DNA from: Lachnospiraceae bacterium
Lineage (GTDB): Bacteria > Bacillota > Clostridia > Lachnospirales > Lachnospiraceae
Length of the DNA: 49,644 bases
Reading direction: 5' to 3'
Assembly: GCA_031263035.1 (NCBI GenBank)
Contig: JAISGP010000034.1
Coordinates: forward strand, 1 to 49,644
The notes below the pieces were generated by a model. The model was not told the DNA's origin, did not search any database, and saw only the letters and a list, made by a program, of their open reading frames with translations. Shown here piece by piece: positions 1-7,869 of the stretch. Each line of letters begins with the position of its first letter. Positions within the stretch are counted from its first letter, which is position 1. The position numbers and the translations under genes were made by a program.

Positions 1-1
1 T

Positions 2-295
2 GGAATTGACTTTTATTTTGATGACAATGGTTTAAGAAATATTGAGATTTCTAATGGTCTTGCCATAGAAATTCTTGATTATTCATATGAAAAAGGAACA
101 ATCACTAAAATTGCTGTGAGAGTAGGAGATGGAACTGAATTTGCAAAAAATATTTATACTTTAAAAAATATGAACCATCCAAAAGCTTTTTATTTTGGAA
201 GTAATGCTCAACAAATAGATAAGAGAATTCATGAAAATATTTCAAATAAAGAAATCATCCAAATTGTTAGACGAGGCGAAGCCCCTGCAAAATAA
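2..295 (+). CDS. C-terminal fragment of an unidentified protein
   Basis: An open frame enters from the left edge and runs 97 codons to a TAA stop. The visible residues alternate short hydrophobic and charged stretches typical of beta structure (for example ISNGLAIEILDYSY and ITKIAVRVG) and end in a basic tail, VRRGEAPAK. There is no membrane segment and I recognise no family motif. The start and most of the protein lie outside the window, so no function can be given. A hairpin at 558-579 follows 260 bases later and may end its transcript. Confidence 0.6.
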   Translation, partial: GIDFYFDDNGLRNIEISNGLAIEILDYSYEKGTITKIAVRVGDGTEFAKNIYTLKNMNHPKAFYFGSNAQQIDKRIHENISNKEIIQIVRRGEAPAK

Positions 296-557
296 AATTA
301 AGAAGATATTGGATGAAAGTTAGATTTAATATGGAACTTGTTATAAGTCACTTATGTGTAGCTGTTTTGGATAAAATGTATTGAGAATATGTAATAACTT
401 GCCAATAAAAAGTATTCATGTTATCATAAGCACTGTAATTAATATTAAGATATTATCAGTAAATAAAAGAATATTCGAAATAACTTTGATTAATGATATT
501 TATACTAGGTGGGTTATTATTTGGACAGTTATACAGTTTTTGGTATTGAATTACTGT

Positions 558-579
558 GGGTAATCCTTTTGGATTGCCC
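558..579 (+). terminator. Hairpin in the 296-631 spacer
   Basis: GGGTAATCC pairs with GGATTGCCC across a TTTT loop (nine pairs, one wobble). The following bases, ATTTGTATT, make only a weak T tract. It may terminate the transcript from the left-edge gene. Nothing else in the 336-base gap looks genic; a 60-codon frame at 381-563 has no ribosome site and a non-protein-like composition. Confidence 0.5.
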
Positions 580-631
580 ATTTGTATTAAGTAGTGAATT
601 ATAAATACAATAAAAAAAAGGAAAACTAATT

Positions 632-2068
632 TTGGATAAAACGAATTTAGATGAGATTAAAAGTAAGACATTTGAAGCTTTAGATGTTGAAAATATGGAT
701 GAGTTAAAAGAAAAGGGAAAAGAGATTTTAGAGGATACGGAATTCTCTAAGGATATAAGATTTATTCAAGATGATGTTGAAGAATACGAGGAACCGGATG
801 AGGCTAAAAAGTATTATAGCAAGCCTCCTAAGATTTCTCATTCACCATCTAAAATAAGGATTTATTTTCTTAGAGGAGTTACTTATTTTTTAGTAGTGGC
901 AGCTTGTATTCTTCTTTACTTTTTGATGCTTAGATTTGATAAAGTTAGTCAAACTATATCCGGTATAGTTAAGATTATGGAGCCGGTTATTTATGGGTTT
1001 GCAATTGCTTATTTGTTAAATCCCATAGTTAAAAGGGTTGATAAGTACTTAGTTCCGGTTCTTAATAAAACAAAATTTAAGAAAAAAGCTAAATCTATTA
1101 GTAGGGGAATTGGTGTAGCAGCAGCATTATTAATTTTTATTGGAGTAATTGTAATATTCTTTAACCTTTTAATTCCAAGACTTTATGATAGTGTTTATAA
1201 TCTTGTTAAGACAGTTCCTTCTGGCTTAAATCGAATGATGGATAATCTTAACAATATAAAATTTGATGATTCTGTTCTTGGAAGTATGATAAAAGCTGCT
1301 ATTAAAGAAGGTTCTACATCTCTTCAAAAGTGGCTTAAAACAGATTTGCTTGGGCGTTCTAATGAAATTGTTGCTAATCTAACATCTGGAGTTATAAGCG
1401 TAATTAAAGGTTTTTCAAATGTTTTAATTGGAATGATAATTTCTATTTATATGTTATTTAGTAAGGAACATTTTTCAAATCAAAGCAAAAAGATAGTTTA
1501 CGCTTTGTTTAAACCTGAAAGATCTAATTCAATTTTACATTTTTCCACTAAGACAAATGAAATTTTTGGTGGATTTATAATTGGAAAGATAGTGGACTCG
1601 ATAATTATAGGAATTTTATGCTTTATAATTATGTCTATTTTTAGTATGCCATATGCTATTTTAATTAGTGTAGTTGTTGGTGTTACCAATATAATTCCAT
1701 TTTTTGGACCTTTTATTGGAGCTATTCCAAGTGCTTTGTTAATATTGATTGTTGATTGGAAAATGGCAATTTATTTCATAATTATGATTTTATTATTACA
1801 GCAATTTGATGGGAATATATTAGGTCCAAAGATTTTAGGTAACAGTACAGGATTATCTTCATTTTGGGTTATTGTTGCAATTCTTTTAGGTGGAGGCCTA
1901 TTTGGATTTGTGGGAATGATAATAGGTGTTCCTGTATTTGCACTAATTTATTATATGATAGAAGTATTTATAAATAGTAGACTTGCTCATAAGGGGCTTC
2001 CCATTGATACCAATAAGTATAATGGTGATAGTTATGTAGATGATGAAGGAAAGTATCAGGGCAAATAA
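632..2068 (+). CDS. AI-2E family (YdiK/TerC-like permease) transporter
   Basis: A 478-residue membrane protein of the AI-2E transporter family (PF01594). The first ~85 residues are charged and cytoplasmic, an extended N-terminus rich in Glu, Asp and Lys. Membrane helices follow from about residue 88 (YFLVVAACILLYFLML), then a soluble segment near 185-235 and a block of hydrophobic helices to ~440. The family core is visible in the GVTNIIPFFGPFIGAIPS segment and in a later FDGNILGPKILG stretch. Family members export small solutes or act in ion homeostasis; the substrate here is unknown, and the AI-2 link holds for few members. The start is a TTG with AAAAGGAAA eight bases upstream. It stands alone, with degenerate repeats downstream. 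Confidence 0.88.
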   Translation: MDKTNLDEIKSKTFEALDVENMDELKEKGKEILEDTEFSKDIRFIQDDVEEYEEPDEAKKYYSKPPKISHSPSKIRIYFLRGVTYFLVVAACILLYFLMLRFDKVSQTISGIVKIMEPVIYGFAIAYLLNPIVKRVDKYLVPVLNKTKFKKKAKSISRGIGVAAALLIFIGVIVIFFNLLIPRLYDSVYNLVKTVPSGLNRMMDNLNNIKFDDSVLGSMIKAAIKEGSTSLQKWLKTDLLGRSNEIVANLTSGVISVIKGFSNVLIGMIISIYMLFSKEHFSNQSKKIVYALFKPERSNSILHFSTKTNEIFGGFIIGKIVDSIIIGILCFIIMSIFSMPYAILISVVVGVTNIIPFFGPFIGAIPSALLILIVDWKMAIYFIIMILLLQQFDGNILGPKILGNSTGLSSFWVIVAILLGGGLFGFVGMIIGVPVFALIYYMIEVFINSRLAHKGLPIDTNKYNGDSYVDDEGKYQGK

Positions 2069-2210
2069 ATTTGCAATAGAATTATAGTGTTAGTAGAATA
2101 AAGTTCTATAGTAAAAAATAATAAAGTAGAATTATAGTTGAATATAAAATATGGATGATATACTAAAATAAATTTCAATAGAATTATAGTAATAGTTGAA
2201 TAAAATTGTA
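2063..2210 (+). repeat. Three degenerate ~51-bp tandem repeat units
   Basis: The core TAGAATTATAG recurs at 2077, 2127 and 2179, a spacing of 50 and 52 bases. The flanks also resemble each other (AATAAATTT before copies 1 and 3, and TAGTTGAATAAAA-like sequence after copies 2 and 3). They fill the spacer between the AI-2E gene and metA. The very AT-rich context makes chance partly possible. Confidence 0.45.
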
Positions 2211-2336
2211 TTATGAAAATTTAGAAAGTTACTGTATATTTAAATATAAAAAATGTAAGTTATGTTTAAATAAGTAACTTGCAAATAAAGTAATAAGTAA
2301 TTAAATAAGAAAATGATATAAAAGGGGAATGAAAGT

Positions 2337-3254
2337 ATGCCAATTAGGGTACAGAATGATTTACCTGTAAAAGGAAAATTAGAAGAAGAAAATATATTTG
2401 TAATGGATGAGCATAGAGCTACTCATCAAGATATTAGACCAATTCGCATAGGACTTTTAAATCTTATGCCTTTGAAAGAGGATACGGAACTTCAGATTTT
2501 ACGTTCCTTATCAAATACACCTCTTCAAGTAGATGTAACTTTTGTATGCGTTGCTTCTCATCAGTCGAAGAACACACCTACTAGTCATTTGAATAAATTT
2601 TATCAAAAATTTGATGAAATAAAAGATGAAAAATTCGATGGATTTATTATAACTGGGGCACCTATAGAAAAACTTCAATTCGAGGATGTAGATTACTGGG
2701 AAGAATTAGTGGAGATAATGAAATGGACCACTACCAATGTTACTTCAACTCTTCACCTATGTTGGGGAGCTCAGGCAGCTTATTATTATCATTATGGAAT
2801 TGATAAGGTAGATTTGCCAGAAAAATTATCAGGGATCTTCAGCCATAAGGTTGAAAATAGAAAGATACCTCTTGTTCGTGGCTTTGATGATATTTTCTAT
2901 GCACCTCATAGTCGTTATACAGATGTTCCTATTTCTGAGATTGAAAAGAATGAGGATTTAATTATTCTAGCTAAGGGTAATGAGTCAGGAGCATTTCTTG
3001 TAATGTCTAAGGATGGAAGCAAGATTTTTGTTTTGGGACATCCAGAGTATGATAGAATTACCTTAGACCAAGAATATAAAAGGGATTTAGGCAAGGGTGA
3101 ACATCCTAAAATGCCTAAAAATTATTATCCAAATGATGATGATAACAATAGACCAATATTAAGTTGGAGAGCCAATGCAAATAATTTATATACCAATTGG
3201 TTAAACTATTATGTATATCAAGCAACTCCATATGATTTAAATTCAATAGAATAA
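2337..3254 (+). CDS. metA: Homoserine O-acetyltransferase (MetA family)
   Basis: A cytoplasmic enzyme that acylates L-homoserine in methionine biosynthesis. The 305-residue length and numbering match the family exactly: Lys47, the catalytic Cys142 (LHLCWGAQA), and His235 and Glu237 in GHPEYD form the known active site. Residue 111 is Glu (GAPIEKLQF). Work on MetA enzymes showed that Glu at 111 goes with acetyl-CoA and Gly with succinyl-CoA, so this should be an acetyltransferase despite the succinyltransferase name often transferred to the family. ATG start with AAAAGGGGA nearby. It is monocistronic and followed by a strong terminator. I see no S-box leader in front of it. Confidence 0.95.
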   Translation: MPIRVQNDLPVKGKLEEENIFVMDEHRATHQDIRPIRIGLLNLMPLKEDTELQILRSLSNTPLQVDVTFVCVASHQSKNTPTSHLNKFYQKFDEIKDEKFDGFIITGAPIEKLQFEDVDYWEELVEIMKWTTTNVTSTLHLCWGAQAAYYYHYGIDKVDLPEKLSGIFSHKVENRKIPLVRGFDDIFYAPHSRYTDVPISEIEKNEDLIILAKGNESGAFLVMSKDGSKIFVLGHPEYDRITLDQEYKRDLGKGEHPKMPKNYYPNDDDNNRPILSWRANANNLYTNWLNYYVYQATPYDLNSIE

Positions 3255-3262
3255 AAAAATAA

Positions 3263-3300
3263 AATGGTTATATATAGAATTTCTATATGTAGCCATTTTT
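3263..3300 (+). terminator. Intrinsic terminator of metA
   Basis: A ~15-bp stem, AATGGTTATATATAG against CTATATGTAGCCATT with wobble pairs, followed directly by a TTTTT run. It starts eight bases after the metA stop. Confidence 0.85.
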
Positions 3301-3454
3301 TGATGTAAGTATTTACCTATTCAGAGTACATTATATGATTTTGTTTAAAGAAAGTGACTTTTTATAATACATAAATAACAGAACACTTTGTGTTTTATAT
3401 ATTATAAAAAAAGAGGTTATATAGTTATATTAAGCTTAAGTGATTTCTTAAAAA

Positions 3455-4144
3455 CTATGAATTAACCCTAGTATAAAAACCAGTATAATTTTTATGTATT
3501 TCCACTACGAAGTCAAAGATGTTCGGCTTTGTACACATATAGAAATCATCCATTGGATATATATTTTGAGTATTGGGATTGAAGAATTTTTCACCACCAT
3601 TAAACCTAAGTTCTTTGCATTTTTCTTCAATATTTTCCATTTCATTTCCTTCTAAAAGGCTTTTTATATATTTGGCACAAAGTTCATCTTCAGTAGTAGG
3701 TTCTATCCCCGCTAGTCCCATTGGAACAAGAGTTACAGTTTTGGGGTTTTTCTTTTTAATATAATTTGCAATGGCTTTTGCATTTACAATACTTCCGCCT
3801 ATAATGGCTGAAGCATTTTTAGCATTTGCAACCCCTTTTGTTCCGGCACTTGTAGTATGAATTATAATCTTACCTTTTAAATCTGCATCTTTTGTTTGAG
3901 AGGGAGAGTTACCGAAGTTAAAGCCATCACACATTTTGCCATGTCGTTCTCCAATTAAGATATAATCAGGATTTTTTTCTTTATATGCAAATGCTTCTTC
4001 AACTGTTCCCACAGGAATGATTTCTTTTACCCCTTTATTGTATAGGTAACACTCAAGTGAAAATGCTCGAAAAACATCTATAATTACAGTAAGTCCAGTT
4101 GCTTCTCTGGCACCATCAATTAAACTTTTAATCTCGATTTTCAT
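3455..4144 (-). CDS. 2-phosphosulfolactate phosphatase-like protein (ComB family)
   Basis: A 229-residue protein of the ComB family, named for 2-phosphosulfolactate phosphatase in coenzyme M synthesis. Family hallmarks seen are TVIIDVFRAFS near the N-terminus, ILIGERHGKMCDGFNFGNSPS, and IIIHTTSAGTKGV with the following VPMGLAG. Many bacteria with no coenzyme M carry this family, so the physiological substrate here is uncertain; sulfolactate metabolism is one possibility. I chose the ATG at 4144 rather than an in-frame ATG 12 bases upstream, because that upstream codon lies in the GGGAGAA ribosome site. The gene stands alone, convergent with metA. Confidence 0.82.
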   Translation of the reverse strand: MKIEIKSLIDGAREATGLTVIIDVFRAFSLECYLYNKGVKEIIPVGTVEEAFAYKEKNPDYILIGERHGKMCDGFNFGNSPSQTKDADLKGKIIIHTTSAGTKGVANAKNASAIIGGSIVNAKAIANYIKKKNPKTVTLVPMGLAGIEPTTEDELCAKYIKSLLEGNEMENIEEKCKELRFNGGEKFFNPNTQNIYPMDDFYMCTKPNIFDFVVEIHKNYTGFYTRVNS

Positions 4145-4372
4145 AATTTCTCCCAATGTTATATCTATTGTGTTTTTTTAGTATTTTAACTTCTATTAAG
4201 ATATAAGCAATATTGTTTTTACTTATTTATTAGATTGTAGAGTGTTTAAATAATTATGTATTCAAGCCTTAGAATTATATAATAATAAAAGGTGATTTAT
4301 TTTTCAGCTGCTTGATACAAAACATAAAAACAGCATATATTATAGTGCATTTTATAGGATTTTTAAATAAAA

Positions 4373-4411
4373 AAATAAATAACTAATCAAATTTCGACTA
4401 GTTATTTATTT
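4373..4411. terminator. Hairpin just outside the left end of the IS
   Basis: AAATAAATAACTA (4373-4385) is perfectly complementary to TAGTTATTTATTT (4399-4411), with a 13-base loop. It lies 11 bases outside the left inverted repeat. It may insulate the transposase from outside transcription or may be an old host terminator. Confidence 0.5.
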
Positions 4412-4421
4412 AAGCTTAAAA

Positions 4422-4446
4422 TGTAAAAGTTACTTCCGGATGTAAT
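4422..4446 (+). repeat. Left terminal inverted repeat of the IS30 element
   Basis: The block carries the core ACTTCCGGATG shared with the right end. A second, subterminal copy, TGTAAAACTTACTTCCGG, lies at 4484-4501, between this end and the transposase start. Such repeated ends are usual transposase-binding sites. Confidence 0.75.
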
Positions 4447-4540
4447 CACAACAAACAGATTTTTCTTTTACAATAACCCTTTATGTAAAACTTACTTCCG
4501 GTTATCATTATATAGTTAATCATGGAAGAAAGGATTATAT

Positions 4541-5788
4541 ATGAATTATTCTCATTTAACATTGGACGATAGAAAAGAAATCCAAAATAACATTGATAAC
4601 CGTATTCGTAAAAGTATTACTGCTAAAAAGCTTAAAAAAGATCCAACTACCATTTCTAAAGAAATTAAATTACACAGGTCTTTTAAACCTCGTAATAAAT
4701 TCAACAGTAAATGTATTTGTTCTAAAATTAAATCTTGCAAAAAGCCTCGTAAGTATTGTTCTGAGCATTGTAGTAACTATGTAGAACTTCGATGTAATGA
4801 TAGAGATAAATTTATTGGTTCTTGTAATCATTGCTCTTATTTAAACAGTTGCAAACTTGACCATTACTTCTATAATGCAACTAATGCCAACGAAGAGTAT
4901 CTTTTTCATTTATCTGATGCTCGCTCTGGTATTAATCTTTCAAATGCTAGATTGACAACTATCGCTTCTACCATTGCTCCTCTTCTAAAAAAGGGACAAT
5001 CTATTTATCAAATATTAACCAATCATCCTGATATTAATCTTTCACCCAAATCCCTATATAACTATATCGAATGTGGTGCATTTAAAAAGTTTGGTATAGA
5101 TAACTTTTCTTTAAGAAGACAAGTTTCAATGAAACCTAGGAAAAAACTTAAAATAAGAAAAGAACCTATTAACTACGCATATCACACTTATATAGACTAT
5201 TTAGAGTTTGTTGCAAATAACCCGTCTATACCAACTACAGAAATGGATACTGTTTATAATCAACCAGAAGGTCCTTATATTCAAACCTTTTCTTTTCAAA
5301 ATACGGGTTTAATGATTGGTTTTCTTCATGCAGAAAAGACTTCAAATAGCATGGCATCTACTTTAGATTATTTAGAAAGCACTTTAAATAATGATTATCA
5401 AAAACTTTTTAGTCTGATATTAACTGATAGAGGCTCTGAATTTGAGAAAATAAATCTATTTGAAAGAAACATGGAAACAAATATTTTTCGTACAAATATT
5501 TTTTATTGTGATCCTCAAATGCCTAGCCAAAAACCTCACGTTGAAGTAAATCATAATTATGTTAGAGATATTATCCCTAATAAAAGAGTGCTTAAAAAAG
5601 TAACTCAAAATGACATACAGCTTATGTTTAGTCACATAAACTCTTCTCCAAGAAAAGTACTAGGTGGCAAAACTCCATATGAAGTGTTTTCATTTTTTTA
5701 TTCAGAAGATATATTAAATAAACTTGGAATAATTAAAATAGAACCTGATGATGTAACGTTGCAACCTTATTTACTAAAGATTGAATAA
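4541..5788 (+). CDS. IS30-family transposase
   Basis: A 415-residue DDE transposase. Residues 1-45 form the family helix-turn-helix (YSHLTLDDRKEI, then AKKLKKDPTTISKEI). Residues ~57-105 are unusually Cys-rich, with several paired cysteines (CICSKIKSC, CSEHCSNY, CNHCSYLNSC), suggesting a zinc-binding insert. The catalytic triad is probably Asp236 (EMDTV), Asp296 (LTDRGSEF) and Glu335 (PHVEVNHNYVRD). The conserved C-terminal KTPYEVF block is present. ATG start with GAAAGGA upstream. The frame is intact, so the element may still be mobile. Its stop codon lies inside a perfect 15-bp hairpin. Confidence 0.92.
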   Translation: MNYSHLTLDDRKEIQNNIDNRIRKSITAKKLKKDPTTISKEIKLHRSFKPRNKFNSKCICSKIKSCKKPRKYCSEHCSNYVELRCNDRDKFIGSCNHCSYLNSCKLDHYFYNATNANEEYLFHLSDARSGINLSNARLTTIASTIAPLLKKGQSIYQILTNHPDINLSPKSLYNYIECGAFKKFGIDNFSLRRQVSMKPRKKLKIRKEPINYAYHTYIDYLEFVANNPSIPTTEMDTVYNQPEGPYIQTFSFQNTGLMIGFLHAEKTSNSMASTLDYLESTLNNDYQKLFSLILTDRGSEFEKINLFERNMETNIFRTNIFYCDPQMPSQKPHVEVNHNYVRDIIPNKRVLKKVTQNDIQLMFSHINSSPRKVLGGKTPYEVFSFFYSEDILNKLGIIKIEPDDVTLQPYLLKIE

Positions 5789-5815
5789 ATTAGACTAACA
5801 CTAATTTATTCAATC
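5779..5815 (+). terminator. Perfect 15-bp hairpin overlapping the transposase stop codon
   Basis: GATTGAATAAATTAG (5779-5793) is fully complementary to CTAATTTATTCAATC (5801-5815), with a seven-base loop. The TAA stop lies in the left arm. There is no T run after it, so it may act in mRNA stability or as a weak terminator. Confidence 0.55.
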
Positions 5816-5996
5816 AACAAAATTTCAATCCATGATTAAGCATAATACCAAACATTTAGAGTAACGGAAGTAAGTCTTTCACAAAAAAAATTTTACCTTC
5901 TATTACATTAGTTAGAATACGCAAAAATCTTGAACCTGAACTTAACTTTACACAATTATAATAAAAAACACAATATAATACACTTAAATAAATTAT

Positions 5997-6037
5997 GTAA
6001 ACGGAACTAAATCTTTCATCCGGAAGTTAGTTTTACA
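5997..6037 (-). repeat. Right terminal inverted repeat with adjacent motif copy
   Basis: The true end mate of the left repeat is 6017-6037 (CATCCGGAAGTTAGTTTTACA). Immediately inside lies a more diverged copy (5997-6018, GGAACTAAATCTTTC), and another at about 5865-5883 (CGGAAGTAAGTCTTTCACA). Together with the left copies this makes five related blocks, all oriented toward their own end. Confidence 0.7.
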
Positions 6038-6084
6038 AACGGAAATAACAATTTCATTTCACCGTTATTTATTTAAGTAAATGC

Positions 6085-6255
6085 TTACTTCTTTACAAAG
6101 TCAGAAAAGACTTCTGTTTTGTGTCCACAGTGCATATCGCAATTAGCACAATTGCAACCACATGAACTTTTGCCATTTTTTTTATCTTTGAATAGCTTAT
6201 ATACAACTAAACATACTATTGCAACAATAATTAAAGATACTAAAACTTGCCCCAT
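6085..6255 (-). CDS. FeoB-associated Cys-rich membrane protein
   Basis: A 56-residue protein. It starts with one hydrophobic helix (GQVLVSLIIVAIVCLVVY, residues 2-19), followed by a basic KLFKDKKNGK stretch and a cysteine cluster SSCGCNCANCDMHCG (five Cys in 12 residues). This is the layout of the small FeoB-associated Cys-rich membrane proteins (PF12669), which normally follow feoB and are thought to help ferrous iron uptake. No feoA or feoB lies nearby, so it is an orphan copy or was separated from them; the IS30 end lies 48 bases past its stop. The ATG has AAGG eight bases upstream. A possible Fur half-site lies just upstream. Confidence 0.85.
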   Translation of the reverse strand: MGQVLVSLIIVAIVCLVVYKLFKDKKNGKSSCGCNCANCDMHCGHKTEVFSDFVKK

Positions 6256-6302
6256 ATATTTACCTTATATAATGATTAATTCATTATACTTACCTTTCTA
6301 AA

Positions 6303-6317
6303 TGCGAACCATTATCA
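6303..6317 (-). promoter_or_regulatory. Possible Fur-box half-site
   Basis: On the minus strand TGATAAT occurs about 55 bases before the start of the FeoB-associated gene. It is a perfect half of the 7-1-7 Fur consensus, but the other half (GTTCGCA) is poor. Iron regulation would fit the gene; the site itself is weak. Confidence 0.3.
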
Positions 6318-6514
6318 TTTACAATTATGTTATATCACGTATTTGCAAATAAATAAATACCTATTTGCAAATTTTTTCAAAAAAAACATAATGCGAACTG
6401 AAAATCTAAACAATGGAGTTAATGTTTTACGATAAACCGTTGTTAGCTTAGTATGACATTAAGTCATTTAATTATATTACAGTTTATGGTATTAGATGTA
6501 TTGTAGTATAAATA

Positions 6515-6553
6515 TAGAAAAAACCTGTATTTCAGTTTGTGAGATACAGGTTT
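6515..6553 (-). terminator. Terminator of the pirin gene
   Basis: On the minus strand AAACCTGTAT pairs with ATACAGGTTT and is followed by a T run (GGTTTTTTC). It begins 20 bases after the pirin stop. The remaining 6256-6514 spacer contains nothing else that I recognise. Confidence 0.8.
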
Positions 6554-6572
6554 ATAACAATATAAAATATAA

Positions 6573-7280
6573 CTATTTTTTCGCAACTTCAACTAAGAAG
6601 AAGTGTGCGTTTTCTTTTGATGTAATATTGATTTCTTTTTCATCTGTAATTTCCATAGCATCTTTACCGCTTAAAGAAACTCCATTTACATCAGCTTCTC
6701 CTTCGATTAATGTAAGATAAACCATACGACCTTCATTAATTTTAAAGTCAAGAGTTTTTCCGGAAGTAAGATAAGTAGAATAAACATTTACATCTGAGTG
6801 AATTTGTATAGGGGCTTTATTTGCACTATTAAAAGAGCTAACCATATGAAGCCATTTATCTATTCTATCATTCCAATTAAATCTGAAATCACCATAGTTT
6901 GGCTTATAGTTGTTTTTATCTGGGAAAAACCATACTTGAAGAAAGTGCAAATCTTTATCTGCGTGATTTAATTCGCTATGCCATACTCCAGTTCCGGCAC
7001 TCATATATTGAGCCTGACCTCTTGTAAGAGTATGTTCATTCCCCATACTGTCAGCGTGAGAAAGTTCACCGTCAATTACGTAAGATACAATTTCCATATT
7101 TTGATGTGGGTGAGGACCAAATCCCTCTTTAGCTTCAACATGGTCGTCGTTAAGTACTCGAAGTACACCAAAATTTATATTATTTGGATTATAATAGCCT
7201 GCAAATGAAAAATGATGTGTGCTATCAAGCCAGCCTTCGTTGCTTCTTCCCATTTTATTATGGTCAATTTTTTTATACAT
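6573..7280 (-). CDS. Pirin family protein (bicupin)
   Basis: A 235-residue cytoplasmic cupin protein. The N-terminal cupin holds the metal ligands: two His in GFGPHPHQNMEI and a His and Glu in GTGVWHSELN. Typical pirin landmarks also present are WLDSTHHFSFAGYYNP and LHFLQVWFFP. The C-terminal cupin (residues ~150-235) is more diverged. Some bacterial pirins have quercetin 2,3-dioxygenase activity in vitro; others act as redox-linked regulators, and the role here is open. The ATG has AGGAGGATT just upstream. Monocistronic with its own terminator. Confidence 0.92.
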   Translation of the reverse strand: MYKKIDHNKMGRSNEGWLDSTHHFSFAGYYNPNNINFGVLRVLNDDHVEAKEGFGPHPHQNMEIVSYVIDGELSHADSMGNEHTLTRGQAQYMSAGTGVWHSELNHADKDLHFLQVWFFPDKNNYKPNYGDFRFNWNDRIDKWLHMVSSFNSANKAPIQIHSDVNVYSTYLTSGKTLDFKINEGRMVYLTLIEGEADVNGVSLSGKDAMEITDEKEINITSKENAHFFLVEVAKK

Positions 7281-7869
7281 AGTAATCCTCCTAATTTTAT
7301 TTTTTTATTATGATTGGTTAATTCCTATAGAATTAATAGTAGAATATTATTTTTCTACATTACTTTAAAAATTTTTATTTTTTCGAAAATGAAAAGCATT
7401 TCTCAAAAAAAGTTCAAAAATTTTCAAGTAGGTATAGATTAATATAAATCTGTGAAAAGGAAGAGACTTTATTGTGTATGCAATATGTACAGTTTAAAGC
7501 GAAAATGTGTATAGGTTTTTGAATAATTAATATATAAAAGTATTGACTATTTTTAATTAATTTTCCAGTATGAAGAACACTTTTGAAATATTATATTAAA
7601 AAGATTAGATAAGGGATAGACATATTTATGTATTCTCTTTAAGTTGGAAATATAGGAGAAGTAACTGCAGTTTGAGATAAAAAACTGATTTAACATTTTA
7701 TATACTGTACTATTATTGATAATATCTATTCTTTAATAAATCTTAATTATATGGTATTATTCTAATGTTGTTTATTTTATAAAAATAAAATATTGATATG
7801 TATGTTGATGCCTTAATATATAATACAGGCATATTAATATAATTAAATTACAATAAGGGGGAATTTTTT
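7281..7869. other. 589-base spacer between divergent pirin and leuC genes
   Basis: Very AT-rich. I looked for a T-box or leucine attenuator before leuC and found neither a GGGTGG-type T-box core nor a Leu-rich leader peptide. A dyad ATGCCT...AGGCAT (7808-7832) encloses TATAAT at 7819-7824, about 40 bases before the leuC start, and may be part of the leuC promoter. TTGATA at 7793 is 20 bases upstream of that, a long spacing. Nothing else is recognisable. Confidence 0.4.

Larger units (their letters stand above)
4422..6037 (+). mobile_element. IS30-family insertion sequence
   Basis: About 1.6 kb bounded by inverted repeats: GTAAAAGTTACTTCCGGATG at the left (from 4423) and, read on the minus strand, GTAAAACTAACTTCCGGATG at the right (to 6036). 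They differ at two of 20 positions. One intact transposase fills the interior. Related motifs recur just inside each end. The boundary is inferred from the repeats; no clear target duplication is visible beyond a few A residues. Confidence 0.8.

Noticed and set aside
381..563. 60-codon open frame with ATG
   Set aside because: No ribosome site, low-complexity Ile-rich product, and its end runs into the hairpin at 558-579.
2069..2336. SAM (S-box) riboswitch before metA
   Set aside because: No S-box conserved blocks or terminator hairpin in the leader; only AT-rich repeats.
7281..7869. T-box or leucine attenuator before leuC
   Set aside because: No T-box core, terminator/antiterminator pair or Leu-rich leader peptide found.
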